A stretch of 41,020 nt of DNA, taken from contig NZ_JAGPVV010000177.1 of assembly GCF_018066915.1 (NCBI RefSeq), forward strand, positions 1 to 41,020, written 5' to 3'. A program made the translations under genes and the position numbers. Positions 1-9,511 of this stretch are shown here, piece by piece; the first letter of the stretch is position 1; each line of letters starts with the position of its first letter. Source of the DNA: Roseovarius sp. GTDB taxonomy: Bacteria > Pseudomonadota > Alphaproteobacteria > Rhodobacterales > Rhodobacteraceae. Under the pieces are notes generated by a model that searched no databases, was not told the origin of the DNA, and saw nothing but the letters and a program-made list of their open reading frames with translations.

Positions 1-955
1 CGCGCCGTGTCACCGTCAACTCGCCACCCGAGAGCAGCAACACAGGTGCCGCCCCCGGTGCCAGCCCCGCCTGAACCTCACGCGCCAGCGCGGCATGATC
101 GCGCGCCACATCGCGCGCCTCGCCCTCCAGCGCATCACCCAGAATACGCACGCTGATCCCTTCGGCCCGCGCTACCTCTGCCGCCGCCTCCAGCGATTGC
201 ACAGGGGCGGCATAGATCACATTCTTAACCCGGCTGAGGCGCGCATCCTCTGGCGCCACAACGCCGCTTTGTCCAGATAGCACCGCCTGCGCCGACGCCG
301 GCAATTCAATCCCGTAGCGCGCCACGATCCCGAGCGCCTCTGCCGTCGTGCTGGCCTCGCCCACCGTAGGCCCTGATCCGATCATGCCCGGATCATCCCC
401 CGGCACATCGGAAATCAGCAGCGCATGCAGATGCGCCGGATAGGCCGCCGCCGCCAATTGCCCGCCCTTGACCCGGCTCAGATGTTTGCGCAGCACGTTC
501 ATCTGGCCAATCGGCGCGCCCGACGCCAAGAGCGCGGCATTGACCGCCTGCTTGTCCGCCAGCGTCATCGCGCCCGCAGGCTGCACGAGCAGCGACGACG
601 CCCCGCCCGACATCAGCGCCAGCACCATATCGCCCTCGCCCAATCCCTCGACCAGCCGCAGCATCCGCGCGGTGGCCGCCAGCCCGGCGGCATCCGGCAC
701 CGGATGTGCCGCCTCGACAATCTCGATGCCCTGACAGGGCCGCGCATAACCATAGCGCGTGATCACAAGCCCCTCGCAGGGGCCCCAAGCCGCCTCGACC
801 GCCTCGGCCATGCGCGCGCTCGCCTTGCCCGCGCCGATCACCACGACACGGCCCTCAGGGCGCGCGGGCAGATAGGGGGCAAGGCTCTGCATCGGGTCGG
901 CCACGGCCACCGCCCGGTCAAAGAGGCGGCGCAACAGGGTCTGGGGATCGGTCAT
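1..955 (-). CDS. Glycerate 2-kinase, MOFRL family (3' end cut by window edge)
   Basis: Probably phosphorylates D-glycerate to 2-phosphoglycerate in the cytoplasm, as in the serine/glyoxylate or tartrate routes. The frame opens at an ATG at 953-955 and runs off the left edge, giving 318 residues of a family usually near 420. The N-terminal domain has VVVIGAGKAS near residue 40 and LALMSGGASSLL near residue 115, then RKHLSRVKGGQLA. The last residues seen are LLSGGELTVT, matching the start of the MOFRL domain, so about 100 C-terminal residues lie outside. The DCC-family gene is 64 bp upstream on the same strand and could be co-transcribed. The older name hydroxypyruvate reductase (TtuD) has been used for the same family, so the exact reaction is inferred. 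Confidence 0.88.
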   Translation of the reverse strand, partial: MTDPQTLLRRLFDRAVAVADPMQSLAPYLPARPEGRVVVIGAGKASARMAEAVEAAWGPCEGLVITRYGYARPCQGIEIVEAAHPVPDAAGLAATARMLRLVEGLGEGDMVLALMSGGASSLLVQPAGAMTLADKQAVNAALLASGAPIGQMNVLRKHLSRVKGGQLAAAAYPAHLHALLISDVPGDDPGMIGSGPTVGEASTTAEALGIVARYGIELPASAQAVLSGQSGVVAPEDARLSRVKNVIYAAPVQSLEAAAEVARAEGISVRILGDALEGEARDVARDHAALAREVQAGLAPGAAPVLLLSGGELTVTRR

Positions 956-1019
956 GTTTCTGGGGTCTCCGCGTCAGTCGCGCGCACCCTATCGCGGGGC
1001 GCAGACCTGCGAAAGCCCC

Positions 1020-1397
1020 TCAGGACGCCGCACGCTTGGCTTCTCGCGCCAGATGCTTGGCATAAAGACGCGGCGCCAGCACCCGCTCATAAATCAGCGA
1101 CGCCACCTGCCGCAGCCCCGGCAAGGCCACGATCCGCGCCGCCCAACGATAGCGCGGCAACGCAGCCCAGAGCGCCGCAAACGCCTCGACACCCGAGAGC
1201 ACGCGCCCATCCTGCCGCACATGCAACCGCCGCGCGGCCTGATCGGGATCAATGCCCCAGTGCTCAAGACCACCGGCGTTGAGGTCTTGGACTGTGACAG
1301 GCAGGCCCTTGGCCTCCACATACCCCGCATAATGCGCAATCTCGGCCCGGCAGACCGGGCAGCGGGCATTATAGAGCACGTGGGTTTCGTGGGTCAT
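1020..1397 (-). CDS. DCC-family thiol-disulfide oxidoreductase-like protein (DUF393)
   Basis: 125 residues beginning MTHETHVLYNARCPVC. The NARCPVC stretch at residues 10-16 is the Cys-x-x-Cys signature of the DCC (DUF393) family, which has a thioredoxin-like fold. Substrates are not established for the family. The middle carries the usual aromatic and hydrophobic pattern (GVEAFAALWAALPRYRW). No signal peptide is visible, so it is probably cytoplasmic. It lies between a membrane protein gene upstream and the glycerate kinase gene downstream on the same strand. That linkage gives no clear functional hint. Confidence 0.85.
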   Translation of the reverse strand: MTHETHVLYNARCPVCRAEIAHYAGYVEAKGLPVTVQDLNAGGLEHWGIDPDQAARRLHVRQDGRVLSGVEAFAALWAALPRYRWAARIVALPGLRQVASLIYERVLAPRLYAKHLAREAKRAAS

Positions 1398-1481
1398 GTC
1401 GGGCCTCCTGAGCTAGGGAGGTAGGGTGAGAGGGACACAGGGGAAGAGGCGCAGAATGTCGCGCCCCTGCCCCAAAGCGCG

Positions 1482-1922
1482 TCAGGCCCGCGCCACAACT
1501 TCGCGCGTAACCAACGCCCCATAGACGCCGCCAAGCACAGCCCCGAACACGACATGCATCACCAGCGTCATGACCGGCGCCATCATGCCAAGGCTCATGC
1601 CGAAGACTCCGACCCCCGCCATGGGCATCATAACCACCATCATGATGAGCCAGGCCCCGATGGCGAAAAGGACACCTCTCACCCAGAATTGTTTGCCCGG
1701 CAGACTGGTCTGCACCACAGCAAAGCCACCCCCCCAGAGAACAACGCCGATCATGAAATGGACAGCCCAGGCCAGCGCCGCAGAAACGCCCATCATCGCG
1801 GCGATCATGGCAATCGGATCGAGACCCGGCATCAGCCCCATGGCCCCTTTCATCAGCATCATCAGCGACATCACAACTGTCGCCGCAAGACCAGCAAGCA
1901 TTCCTTTTCCCACGTTGGACAT
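1482..1922 (-). CDS. Small multi-pass membrane protein (DUF6789-like)
   Basis: 146 residues. The start chosen is the ATG at 1920-1922 (MSNVGKGMLAG), because AAAGGA lies 6 nt before it. A TTG five codons upstream overlaps that SD and is less likely. Four hydrophobic segments are visible at about residues 8-28, 45-70, 83-105 and 115-140, and they are very rich in methionine (for example VVMSLMMLMK and WLIMMVVMMP). Small Gly/Met-rich inner-membrane proteins of this shape are common in Rhodobacteraceae and have no known function. The family name is from resemblance only. Confidence 0.75.
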   Translation of the reverse strand: MSNVGKGMLAGLAATVVMSLMMLMKGAMGLMPGLDPIAMIAAMMGVSAALAWAVHFMIGVVLWGGGFAVVQTSLPGKQFWVRGVLFAIGAWLIMMVVMMPMAGVGVFGMSLGMMAPVMTLVMHVVFGAVLGGVYGALVTREVVARA

Positions 1923-2319
1923 GACAATTCCTTTCAAAGTCGTTCTCTAGGCGAACGTGCGATGAACACCCCAACCACCCTCTAGTTCCGTCCGCTCGCG
2001 GCCAAGACCAACACGATTACGTGATCACTGGTCTGGTCAGACCGCGATCGAGGCATTGGGGGAAAGGTTTTTATTAACTAAATCAGTTGATTAATATGAT
2101 CCGTCCGGCTCGGAAACGGATGCCGATAGTTGGGTTTGGCATCCGTTGGGGCCAATATAATACAAGCCCTACTTGCGGCCCGCTCGGTAGGTGAAACCCA
2201 CCATCCTATCCCCGTCATTCCCGCGAAAGCAGGACTCTCCAACGTGACAAGAGATCCTCGGATCAAGCCCGAGGATGACGAGAAGGGGGCGCAATTGGAG
2301 CATCTCAAGGGGGCCGAAA
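1923..2319. other. Gene-free stretch of 397 bp
   Basis: No coding frame with a plausible start and SD is seen. It should hold the promoter of the minus-strand membrane protein gene ending at 1922. An AT-rich patch at about 2068-2100 contrasts with the GC-rich surroundings and is the best place for it. A perfect inverted repeat, GGTCTG-GT-CAGACC, lies at 2030-2043, and GTGATCAC at 2021-2028; either could be an operator. The right part holds the dispersed palindromic repeat at 2213-2280. Confidence 0.6.
2213..2280. repeat. Dispersed intergenic palindromic repeat, about 68 bp
   Basis: The element begins CGTCATTCCCGCGAAAGC and ends GGATCAAGCCCGAGGATGACG, so its ends CGTCAT and ATGACG are inverted. 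The pattern of ATTCCCGCGAAAGC plus GGATCAAGCCCGAGGATGACG is familiar from short repeats scattered between genes in many alphaproteobacteria. No coding capacity. It lies just beyond the rimO stop, where such repeats often sit and may act in mRNA 3'-end stability. Only one copy is in the window. Confidence 0.7.
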
Positions 2320-3696
2320 CTACTCCCCCAACCGTCCCCACAAATCATACTCCCCCGCCTCGTCCACCACAACCGAAACGATATCGCCCACGGCGATCCC
2401 ATCCGTCCCCTCATCAATAAACAGGTTCCCGTCGATCTCAGGCGCGTCGGCTTTGGTGCGGCAGGTGGCGATGCCATCGGCGTCGATCTCGTCCACGATC
2501 ACGTCCATCCGCTGCCCCACCTTGGCCGCCAGCTTGGCCTCGGAAATCGCCTGCGCCTTTTCCATGAAGCGATCCCAGCGCTCTTGCTTGACCTCTGCCG
2601 CCACATGATCGGCCAAGGCGTTTGACCGGGCGCCTGCGACATTCTCGTATTGAAAACACCCCACCCGGTCCAACTGCGCCTCATCCAGCCAATCGAGCAA
2701 AGTCTGAAACTCCGCCTCGGTCTCGCCCGGATAGCCCACGATAAAGGTCGAGCGCAGGGCGATCTCGGGGCAATCCCGCCGCCATGCCGCAATCTCGTCC
2801 AATGTCTTGGCCGCCGCCGCAGGCCGCGCCATGCGCCGCAATACCTCGGGATGCGCATGCTGGAACGGAATATCCAAATAGGGCAGCACCAACCCCTCAG
2901 CCATCAGCGGAATGAGGTCGCGCACATGCGGGTAGGGATAGACATAATGCAGCCGGACCCATGCGCCCAGTGACCCCAGATCGCGCGCCAGATCGGTGAT
3001 ATGCGCGCGATGCCCCCGCTCTTCGGCATGGCGGATGTCAACGCCATAGGCCGAAGTATCCTGAGAGATCACCAAGAGTTCCTTGACGCCGCTTTCCACC
3101 AGCTTGGCCGCCTCGCGGATCACCGCATGGGCCGGGCGGCTCTGCAACTTGCCGCGCATGTCGGGGATGATGCAGAATTTGCACTTGTGATTGCAGCCCT
3201 CGGAAATCTTGAGATAGCTGTAATGGCGCGGCGTCAGGCTGACACCAGAGGCGGGCAAGAGATCAATGAACGGATCGGGGCTGGGCGGCACCGCCAGATG
3301 CACGGCATCCAGCACCTGCTCATATTGATGCGGCCCGGTCACGGCCAGAACGCGGGGATGCACCCCGGTGATATACTCGGGCTCTGCCCCCAGACACCCT
3401 GTGACAATCACCCGGCCGTTCTCGGCCAAAGCCTCGCCAATTGCCTCGAGGCTCTCGGCCTTGGCACTATCGAGAAAACCGCAGGTGTTGACGATCACCG
3501 CATCGGCCCCGGCATAGTCGGCCGAAATCCCATAACCCTCGGCGCGCAACCGCGTCAAAATCCGCTCACTGTCCACCAACGCCTTGGGACAGCCAAGGCT
3601 GACCATGCCAATGGTCGGCTGGCCCGCGCGGGGCGTGTCAGTCAGACGCGCACGCGGCGCGAGATCGGGGCGGAGGTTGGGCGGGTTCTGGGACAT
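2320..3696 (-). CDS. rimO: Ribosomal protein S12 methylthiotransferase RimO
   Basis: Radical-SAM enzyme that adds a methylthio group to the conserved aspartate of ribosomal protein S12. At 458 residues it has normal length. The N-terminal UPF0004 domain carries its cluster cysteines at about C36 ([12 protein letters not shown]), C72 ([13 protein letters not shown]) and C101 (TGCLGAEPE). The radical-SAM motif [11 protein letters not shown] gives C168, C172 and C175. A TRAM-like segment ends the protein (VDVIVDEID-like region onward). The ATG at 3694-3696 is the natural family start; the frame stays open further upstream but into the AsmA gene. Divergent from the AsmA-family gene with 111 bp between. 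Confidence 0.95.
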   Translation of the reverse strand: MSQNPPNLRPDLAPRARLTDTPRAGQPTIGMVSLGCPKALVDSERILTRLRAEGYGISADYAGADAVIVNTCGFLDSAKAESLEAIGEALAENGRVIVTGCLGAEPEYITGVHPRVLAVTGPHQYEQVLDAVHLAVPPSPDPFIDLLPASGVSLTPRHYSYLKISEGCNHKCKFCIIPDMRGKLQSRPAHAVIREAAKLVESGVKELLVISQDTSAYGVDIRHAEERGHRAHITDLARDLGSLGAWVRLHYVYPYPHVRDLIPLMAEGLVLPYLDIPFQHAHPEVLRRMARPAAAAKTLDEIAAWRRDCPEIALRSTFIVGYPGETEAEFQTLLDWLDEAQLDRVGCFQYENVAGARSNALADHVAAEVKQERWDRFMEKAQAISEAKLAAKVGQRMDVIVDEIDADGIATCRTKADAPEIDGNLFIDEGTDGIAVGDIVSVVVDEAGEYDLWGRLGE

Positions 3697-3807
3697 GCGC
3701 GCGATATACTCTGCCCCCGCCCGCCCGCAAAGCCCAAAAGCGGTTGCCCCCCGCCACCCCACACGCCTAGACTGTGCCCGAGTGGAGCAGGCAAAGGGGG
3801 CGATGCC

Positions 3808-5745
3808 ATGCGGTGGCTGTTTCGACTGTTGGGGCTGGTCATGGTCATGGCCGCCATCATCCTTGGCGCGCTCTTTTTCCTGCCGGGCGAACGCATCGCG
3901 CGCATCGCCGCCGACCAGATCACCAAGGCGACCGGCCGTCAGGTCACCATGTCCGGCGACACCAAGATCAGCTTTTATCCCATTCTCGGCGTGTCCACGG
4001 GCGCAGTCGAAATCGCCAATGCCGACTGGTCCGACGCAGGCCCGATGCTGCGCGCCGACAGTCTCAAGATCGGGGTGGAACCGCAGGCGCTCTTTGGTGG
4101 CGACATTCGCATCACCGGGCTCGAGGCGGTCAATCCCGAGATCCGGCTGGAACGCGCCCGCGACGGGCGGGTGAATTGGGAACTGGGGGTCGAGGGCGTG
4201 GCCCCCTCCGGGCAATCGGATGGCACCCTTGCCACCTCGAACCGGCTCGCGCTCACCCTCGACCGCGCGCTCATCACCGGCGCCAGCCTCAGCTATACCG
4301 ATCACGCCACCGGCACGGTGCAGGCGTTCCGTAACATGGATTTCGATCTGCGCTGGCCCGATTACGACGGCACCGCAACCTTTGAGGCGGTGCTGCGTCA
4401 GGGCAGCGCGCCCGTGACCCTCTCAGGCCATCTCGATCAGGTCGGGCAATTCATCGACGGGGCGGTCACGGCCCTCTCGGCGCGGCTATCGGGACCGGGG
4501 GGCAGCGTGGCCTTTGCCGGGCGCGGTGGCGCGCAGCCGCAACTCCAAGGGCGGCTCGACATCGACCTTGACGATACCGATGCCTTTCTGGCAGCACTTG
4601 GCCTTGACCGGCTGGACCTGCCCCGTGGTTTTGGTGCCAGCGTCAAAGGCGGCACCGACCTCACGCTCACCGACGCGCTGCAACTCTCGCTGCGCAATCT
4701 CGCGCTCAACTTGGGCGGCAATGCCATCGCCGGGGCGGCGGATATTTCCCTTGCGGGCGATGTGCCGCGCATCAACGCCCAACTCAACGCCGGTGCGCTT
4801 GACCTCTCGCAGTTCGCAGGGGCCGACAGCAATGGCACGGCCAGCCCCGACAGCGGCTGGTCCAAGAGCGCGATCGACGCCAGCGCCCTTGCCCTCGCCA
4901 ATGGGGAAATCGCGCTCATCGCCGACAGCATCAATCTGGGCGATCTGAAACTGGGCAAGACCCGCAGCCTGATGACACTGGACAATTCCCGCGCCGTGTT
5001 CGAACTGCGCGAATTGCGCGCCTATGACGGGCTCGTCACCGGGCAATTCATCGCCAACAACCGCTCTGGCCTCTCGGTCGGGGGCAACCTTGCGGTGAGC
5101 GATCTCAACCTCGAGCGATTTCTGACCGATGCGGCGGGCATCACGCGCTTTGCCGCCGCAGGCAGCGGCGAGGTAGAGTTTCTGGGCGTGGGCAATTCCG
5201 TGGATGCGATCATGCGCTCGCTCTCGGGCAAGGGGGCCTTGCGCACTGGGCGCGGGGTGATTTCCGGCTTTGACCTCGACCGGCTGATGCGCGCGGGCGA
5301 TGTGACGGGCGGCACCACGATCTTTGACGCGATGACGGCAAGCTTTACGATGAATGGCGGCAACCTCATCAACCAAGACCTCGCCATGCGCCTGCCGCTC
5401 GCCCGCGCCTCGGGTCAGGGGCGCATCGGGCTTGGGGCGCGCGACATCGACTATCTCTTCACGCCCGTCCTGCTCGAGGGCGACAATTCTCGCGGCCTTG
5501 CCATCCCGGTGCGCATTGAGGGGCCATGGGCCAACCCCCGAATCAAACCCGATCTGGAAAAGGCGGTGCGCATGAACCTCAAGGCCGAGCGCGACAAGCT
5601 GGAGCAAGAGGCCAAGGACCGGCTGGAACGCGAACTGCAGGAACGGCTGAACCTCGCCCCGCAAGAGGGCCAGAACCTCGAAGATGCGCTGCGCGAAAAG
5701 ATCGAGGACAAGGCCGCGCGCCAATTGCGCAAGCTCTTCGAGTGA
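3808..5745 (+). CDS. AsmA-family envelope protein
   Basis: 645 residues. An N-terminal membrane anchor (about residues 4-26, [19 protein letters not shown]) is followed by a long periplasmic region with the AsmA N-terminal pattern [21 protein letters not shown] and [10 protein letters not shown]. The C-terminal half has the AsmA_2-type stretch of [19 protein letters not shown] and [14 protein letters not shown], and ends in a charged helix ([19 protein letters not shown]). Members of this family are bridge-like lipid transporters or outer-membrane assembly factors. The start is the ATG at 3808, where the hydrophobic anchor begins; the frame is open upstream but that part overlaps rimO. A methyltransferase gene follows after 51 bp. 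Confidence 0.88.
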   Translation: MRWLFRLLGLVMVMAAIILGALFFLPGERIARIAADQITKATGRQVTMSGDTKISFYPILGVSTGAVEIANADWSDAGPMLRADSLKIGVEPQALFGGDIRITGLEAVNPEIRLERARDGRVNWELGVEGVAPSGQSDGTLATSNRLALTLDRALITGASLSYTDHATGTVQAFRNMDFDLRWPDYDGTATFEAVLRQGSAPVTLSGHLDQVGQFIDGAVTALSARLSGPGGSVAFAGRGGAQPQLQGRLDIDLDDTDAFLAALGLDRLDLPRGFGASVKGGTDLTLTDALQLSLRNLALNLGGNAIAGAADISLAGDVPRINAQLNAGALDLSQFAGADSNGTASPDSGWSKSAIDASALALANGEIALIADSINLGDLKLGKTRSLMTLDNSRAVFELRELRAYDGLVTGQFIANNRSGLSVGGNLAVSDLNLERFLTDAAGITRFAAAGSGEVEFLGVGNSVDAIMRSLSGKGALRTGRGVISGFDLDRLMRAGDVTGGTTIFDAMTASFTMNGGNLINQDLAMRLPLARASGQGRIGLGARDIDYLFTPVLLEGDNSRGLAIPVRIEGPWANPRIKPDLEKAVRMNLKAERDKLEQEAKDRLERELQERLNLAPQEGQNLEDALREKIEDKAARQLRKLFE

Positions 5746-5796
5746 GGCGCGCGCAGATTTGAGTATTTTTGGAACGATGAACGAGGGGCCGCGCCC

Positions 5797-6993
5797 ATGA
5801 GTGAGGTCAAGGCGCAGTATGAGGCCTATCCCTATCCCGCCCGCGATCCGGCGGACGAGGCCAAGCGCCTGATCACCGGCTCGCCCTCGCATGTGCTGGA
5901 AATTGACCATTTCCTCTTTCAGGGGCGGCGCGACTGGAGCAAACCCTTGCGCGCGCTCATTGCGGGCGGCGGCACGGGCGACGGGCTCATCCAACTGGCG
6001 CAACAGATGAAGGACGCAGGGCGCGCAGCCGAGATCACCTATCTCGACCTCTCCACCGCGTCGCGCGCCATTGCCGAGGAGCGCGCCCGCGTGCGCGGCC
6101 TGAGCGGTATCCGCTTTGTCACCGGCAGCCTGATGGACGCGGCCAGCCACGGCCAATTCGACTATATCGACTGCTGCGGCGTGCTGCATCATCTGCCCGA
6201 CCCGGCGGCGGGATTTGCCGCGCTCTTGGCGGCGCTCGCGCCCGGTGGCGGCATGGGGTTCATGGTCTATGCCCCCTATGGGCGCGCCGGGGTCTATCCG
6301 CTGCAAGAGGCGTTCGGCGCGCTCTACGCAGGCCTGCCGCCCGAGGCGCGCCTCAGAGCCGCCAAAGAAGTGGTGATCACCCTGCCCGACGGGCATCCGT
6401 TCAAATCCAACCCCAATCTTGGCGATCACAAGGACAGCGACGCAGGCTTTTACGACCTGCTCCTGCATTCCCAAGACCGCGCCTTTGATGTGACAACGCT
6501 TGTGCAGACGCTTGATCAAACCGGCTGGGCGCTCTCGGGCTTTGCCCTGCCGGTGCTCTATGATCTCAGCCGCATCACCGCCGCGCCCGATCACCTGAGC
6601 GCAACCGCGCGCATGGCCGTGGCCGAAAAGCTGCGCGGCACGATCAAGACGCATGTGGGCTATGCCATCCGCGCGCGCGAGGGGCGCAGCCCCGCAATGG
6701 GCCGCGACCGCACCCTCATCCCACATCTCAAGGGCCTGCGCGCGCCTGACCTTGCCCGCGCCATTGCGAGCGGCCAGACGCCCAAACTGCGATTCAACGG
6801 AATCGAGGCGCGGCTTGCCCTGCCAAAAGAGGCGGCCCCCCTTCTGGCCGCCATCGACGGGCGGCGCAGCCTGACAGAGATCGCGCAGGCCACCGGCACT
6901 GATCCCATCGCCTTTGGCAGCCTCTGGGCGCGGATCGAGCGCGATTTGGCCGATCACGGCCTCCTGCTCTATTCCAGCATCCTGCGCCCATGA
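5797..6993 (+). CDS. Class I SAM-dependent methyltransferase
   Basis: 398 residues. Residues 45-160 form a Rossmann-type methyltransferase: motif I is ALIAGGGTGDGLI, motif II is TYLDLSTAS, and the post-IV stretch is FDYIDCCGVLHHLPDP. The remaining 200 residues form a C-terminal extension seen in bacterial methyltransferases with HPFKSNPNLGDHKDSDAGF-like segments; substrate unknown. GAGGGG precedes the ATG at 5797. It may be co-transcribed with the AsmA gene. A strong bidirectional terminator starts immediately after the stop. Confidence 0.85.
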   Translation: MSEVKAQYEAYPYPARDPADEAKRLITGSPSHVLEIDHFLFQGRRDWSKPLRALIAGGGTGDGLIQLAQQMKDAGRAAEITYLDLSTASRAIAEERARVRGLSGIRFVTGSLMDAASHGQFDYIDCCGVLHHLPDPAAGFAALLAALAPGGGMGFMVYAPYGRAGVYPLQEAFGALYAGLPPEARLRAAKEVVITLPDGHPFKSNPNLGDHKDSDAGFYDLLLHSQDRAFDVTTLVQTLDQTGWALSGFALPVLYDLSRITAAPDHLSATARMAVAEKLRGTIKTHVGYAIRAREGRSPAMGRDRTLIPHLKGLRAPDLARAIASGQTPKLRFNGIEARLALPKEAAPLLAAIDGRRSLTEIAQATGTDPIAFGSLWARIERDLADHGLLLYSSILRP

Positions 6994-6995
6994 AA

Positions 6996-7029
6996 AAACC
7001 GCCGCCCGGAGACATCCGAACGGCGGTTT
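6996..7029. terminator. Bidirectional rho-independent terminator
   Basis: AAACCGCCG at 6996-7004 pairs exactly with CGGCGGTTT at 7021-7029 around a 16-nt loop. A-rich sequence on the left (6993-6998) and T-rich on the right let it stop both the plus-strand methyltransferase gene and the minus-strand rpmI-rplT transcript. Confidence 0.85.
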
Positions 7030-7049
7030 CTATCTCGATGCAAACCGGC

Positions 7050-7415
7050 TCAGGCGGCCAGCGCACCCTTGGCTTGGTCCACGATGGCAGCAAAGGCTGC
7101 GGGCTCGTGCACGGCCAGATCGGCCAGAACCTTGCGGTCCACCTCGACCCCGGCCAGTGCCAGACCGTTGATGAAGCGCGAGTAGGTCAGCGATTCATCG
7201 TGGGCGCGCACCGCCGCGTTGATCCGCTGAATCCACAGCGCGCGGAAATTGCGCTTGCGGTTCTTGCGGTCGCGGGTCGCGTATTGGTTGGCCTTGTCGA
7301 CGGCCTGTGCGGCCACCTTGAAGGTGTTTTTACGGCGGCCATAGTAACCCTTGGCGGCCTTGATGACTTTCTTGTGACGGGCGTGGGTGACAACCCCACC
7401 TTTGACGCGTGACAT
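7050..7415 (-). CDS. rplT: 50S ribosomal protein L20
   Basis: 121 residues, the normal length. It starts [28 protein letters not shown] and contains [18 protein letters not shown] and TYSRFINGL, hallmarks of L20, which binds 23S rRNA early in 50S assembly. The SD AAGGAGG overlaps the rpmI stop codon, so the two genes are closely coupled. pheS does not follow; instead a terminator lies just downstream. Confidence 0.98.
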   Translation of the reverse strand: MSRVKGGVVTHARHKKVIKAAKGYYGRRKNTFKVAAQAVDKANQYATRDRKNRKRNFRALWIQRINAAVRAHDESLTYSRFINGLALAGVEVDRKVLADLAVHEPAAFAAIVDQAKGALAA

Positions 7416-7429
7416 ATCCTAAATCCTCC

Positions 7430-7630
7430 TTAGCGCGCGTAGGGCATCATCGGCTTGATGATCCCTTCATCAGGCCTCGACAGCGTGGTCGTGCCACGGG
7501 CGTTGCGGATGAATTTCTTGGTACGTTTGATCATGCCATGGCGCTTGCCGGCCTGTGCGGCCACCACGCGGCCAGAGGCCGTCACTTTGAACCGCTTTTT
7601 GCAGCTCGACTTGGTCTTCATCTTGGGCAT
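7430..7630 (-). CDS. rpmI: 50S ribosomal protein L35
   Basis: 66 residues, [20 protein letters not shown] onward, with the family pattern [20 protein letters not shown]. The ATG at 7628-7630 is preceded by AGAGGAG at good spacing; the frame extends upstream without homology. It is first in the rpmI-rplT operon. infC, a frequent upstream neighbour in other bacteria, is absent here, and a promoter is visible about 100 bp upstream. Confidence 0.97.
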   Translation of the reverse strand: MPKMKTKSSCKKRFKVTASGRVVAAQAGKRHGMIKRTKKFIRNARGTTTLSRPDEGIIKPMMPYAR

Positions 7631-7708
7631 TTCCGGCTCCTCTTGTAGGTCGGTAGAACCACACGACTCGGCATGCCACATCTGGCCGGTCCTGCGGGAT
7701 GAGCGCGC

Positions 7709-7737
7709 CGTATACGCGGCACCACGAGTTTGTTCAA
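7709..7737 (-). promoter_or_regulatory. Sigma-70-type promoter of rpmI-rplT
   Basis: On the minus strand TTGAAC (7732-7737) and TATACG (7709-7714) are separated by exactly 17 bp. The predicted transcript would have a leader of roughly 70 nt before rpmI. The -10 hexamer is identical to the one proposed for rpsA. Confidence 0.65.
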
Positions 7738-7765
7738 GAGGGTTTGCGCGCCGAATTTGCGCCGC

Positions 7766-7990
7766 TCACCCAACATAGCGCGCGATCACGCGCACCAGCA
7801 CCTCGGGCAGGTCACCGAAACTGTAGCCGCCCGGCTTGTGGCTGATCGCCCAGACCACCAGCCCGCCCGACGCCATCAGCGTAAAGGCCGCCACGCGCGG
7901 CGGATGCCCTTCGGAAAAGGCCGAGAGGATCGAAGGTATGGAAAACACCCCCAGCACCATGCCAATGGCCATCGCCAGATCAGGGTCCAT
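7766..7990 (-). CDS. Small membrane protein upstream of rpmI, downstream of pyk
   Basis: 74 residues, no recognised function. The ATG at 7988-7990 is chosen because GGAGGT ends five bases before it; an adjoining GTG one codon earlier is less well placed. Two hydrophobic segments are visible, at about residues 4-24 (LAMAIGMVLGVFSIPSILSA) and 34-48 (VAAFTLMASGGLVVWAI). The middle GHPPR and C-terminal GGYSFGDLPEVLVRVIAR recall short proteins often found next to pyk in Rhodobacteraceae. It follows pyk by 41 bp and is probably on the same transcript. Confidence 0.7.
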   Translation of the reverse strand: MDPDLAMAIGMVLGVFSIPSILSAFSEGHPPRVAAFTLMASGGLVVWAISHKPGGYSFGDLPEVLVRVIARYVG

Positions 7991-8031
7991 CACATACCTC
8001 CGGAAAATACCTTGAACTCAACAGCCCGAGT

Positions 8032-9477
8032 TTAACCCGGATCGGTGGCGTAAATCAAACTTTCCTGACATGGGGCCACACGCAGGATATTGGTCGTGCC
8101 CGGCATGTTGAAGGGCACGCCCGCAACAACCACGATCTGATCGGCTTCGGTCGCGTATCCATGCGCCCGCGCCGCCCGCGCGGCATTGATCACCGCCATC
8201 TTGAAGCGCGTCAGTTCCCCGGTCATGACACAGGTCACACCCCAGGTCAGCGCCAGCCGCCGCGCCGTGCCCAAGAGACTGGTCAGCGCCAGAATCGGCA
8301 CACGCGGCCGCTCGCGCGCGGTCAAGAGAGCGGTTGTGCCCGATTCCGTATAGCAACAGATCACCTTGATATCGGCGGTCTCCGCAATCTCGCGCGCAGC
8401 GGCGACGATGCCGTCGGCCACGGTCTGACGGTCCACCCGGCGGCTCGCTTCGATCACCTCGCGATAGGTCGGATCGCTCTCGACCTCGATCGCCACGTTG
8501 TCCATCGTGCGCACCGCCTCAACGGGGAAATGCCCCGCCGCCGATTCCGCCGAGAGCATGATCGCGTCCGACCCTTCATAGATCGCGGTCGCCACGTCCG
8601 AGACCTCGGCGCGCGTGGGCATCGGGCTGTCGATCATCGATTCGAGCATCTGCGTCGCCACGATCACCGGCTTGGCCGCGGCCCGGCAACGCCGGATCAA
8701 CCGCTTTTGAATGGGCGGCACATTCTGCACCGGCAATTCCACCCCCAGATCGCCGCGCGCCACCATGATCCCATCGCTGACCGCCAGAATCTCGTCAAAC
8801 CGCTTTACGCCCGCAGGCTTTTCGATCTTCGACATGATCGCAGCCCGCCCCTTAACCAAGGCCCGCGCCTCGGTCACATCCTCTGGCCGCTGCACGAAAC
8901 TCAGCGCCAGCCAATCCACCCCCAGATCACAGATGAATTCCAGATCCGACAAATCCTTTTCCGACAGCGCCGCCAGCGGCAGCACCACATCGGGCACGTT
9001 CACGCCCTTACGATTCGAAATCGTGCCGCCCGCGATCACCTCGCAATCGGCATACTCCGGCCCACAGGCGGTCACGCGCAGACGGATTTTGCCATCATTG
9101 ACCAGCAGGTTCGCCCCCGGCTCCAATGCCGCGAAAATCTCGGGGTGCGGCAGGCAAACGCGGCTAACGTCCCCCTCAGCCTCGTTGAGATCAAGCCGGA
9201 ACGCCGCCCCGGCGATCAATTCCTCTTCACCCTTGGCAAAAACCCCCACGCGCAGTTTCGGCCCCTGCAAATCGCCCAGGATGGCAATCGGGCTGTCCAG
9301 ATCTTCCTCGACCTGCCGGATGATCCGGTGCCGTTCGGCAATATCGGCCTGCGTGCCGTGGCTCATGTTGAGACGAAACACATCCGCCCCCGCCTCGTGC
9401 AGCGCGCGGATCGTATCATAATCAGACGAGGCCGGGCCCAGTGTGGCCACGATCTTGACATTGCGGTTGCGTCTCAT
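8032..9477 (-). CDS. pyk: Pyruvate kinase
   Basis: Converts phosphoenolpyruvate and ADP to pyruvate and ATP in lower glycolysis or the Entner-Doudoroff pathway. 481 residues, normal length. Motifs in order: KIVATLGPAS at the N terminus, RLNMSHG, GDLQGPKLRVG, the active-site IMSKIEKPAGVKRFDEIL, MVARGDLGVELP, and VIVATQMLESMIDSPMPTRAEVSDVA. The C-terminal domain has CCYTESGTTALLTARERP. A LacI-family-type palindrome at 9512-9525 lies 35 bp before the start codon and suggests carbon-dependent control. Divergent from the N-formylglutamate amidohydrolase gene. Confidence 0.97.
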   Translation of the reverse strand: MRRNRNVKIVATLGPASSDYDTIRALHEAGADVFRLNMSHGTQADIAERHRIIRQVEEDLDSPIAILGDLQGPKLRVGVFAKGEEELIAGAAFRLDLNEAEGDVSRVCLPHPEIFAALEPGANLLVNDGKIRLRVTACGPEYADCEVIAGGTISNRKGVNVPDVVLPLAALSEKDLSDLEFICDLGVDWLALSFVQRPEDVTEARALVKGRAAIMSKIEKPAGVKRFDEILAVSDGIMVARGDLGVELPVQNVPPIQKRLIRRCRAAAKPVIVATQMLESMIDSPMPTRAEVSDVATAIYEGSDAIMLSAESAAGHFPVEAVRTMDNVAIEVESDPTYREVIEASRRVDRQTVADGIVAAAREIAETADIKVICCYTESGTTALLTARERPRVPILALTSLLGTARRLALTWGVTCVMTGELTRFKMAVINAARAARAHGYATEADQIVVVAGVPFNMPGTTNILRVAPCQESLIYATDPG

Positions 9478-9511
9478 CTCATGCGTCCTTCATCTCTTGT
9501 ATCGTCGGCAA

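Noticed and set aside
2021-2043. GTGATCAC and GGTCTG-GT-CAGACC as defined operators (FNR or TetR type)
   Set aside because: FNR half-sites do not fit and no regulator gene is next to it; kept only as a remark in the gap entry.
4486-6957. Very long open frame on the minus strand opposite the AsmA and methyltransferase genes
   Set aside because: High-GC DNA gives long antisense frames. It has no domain, no SD, and lies fully opposite two well-supported genes.
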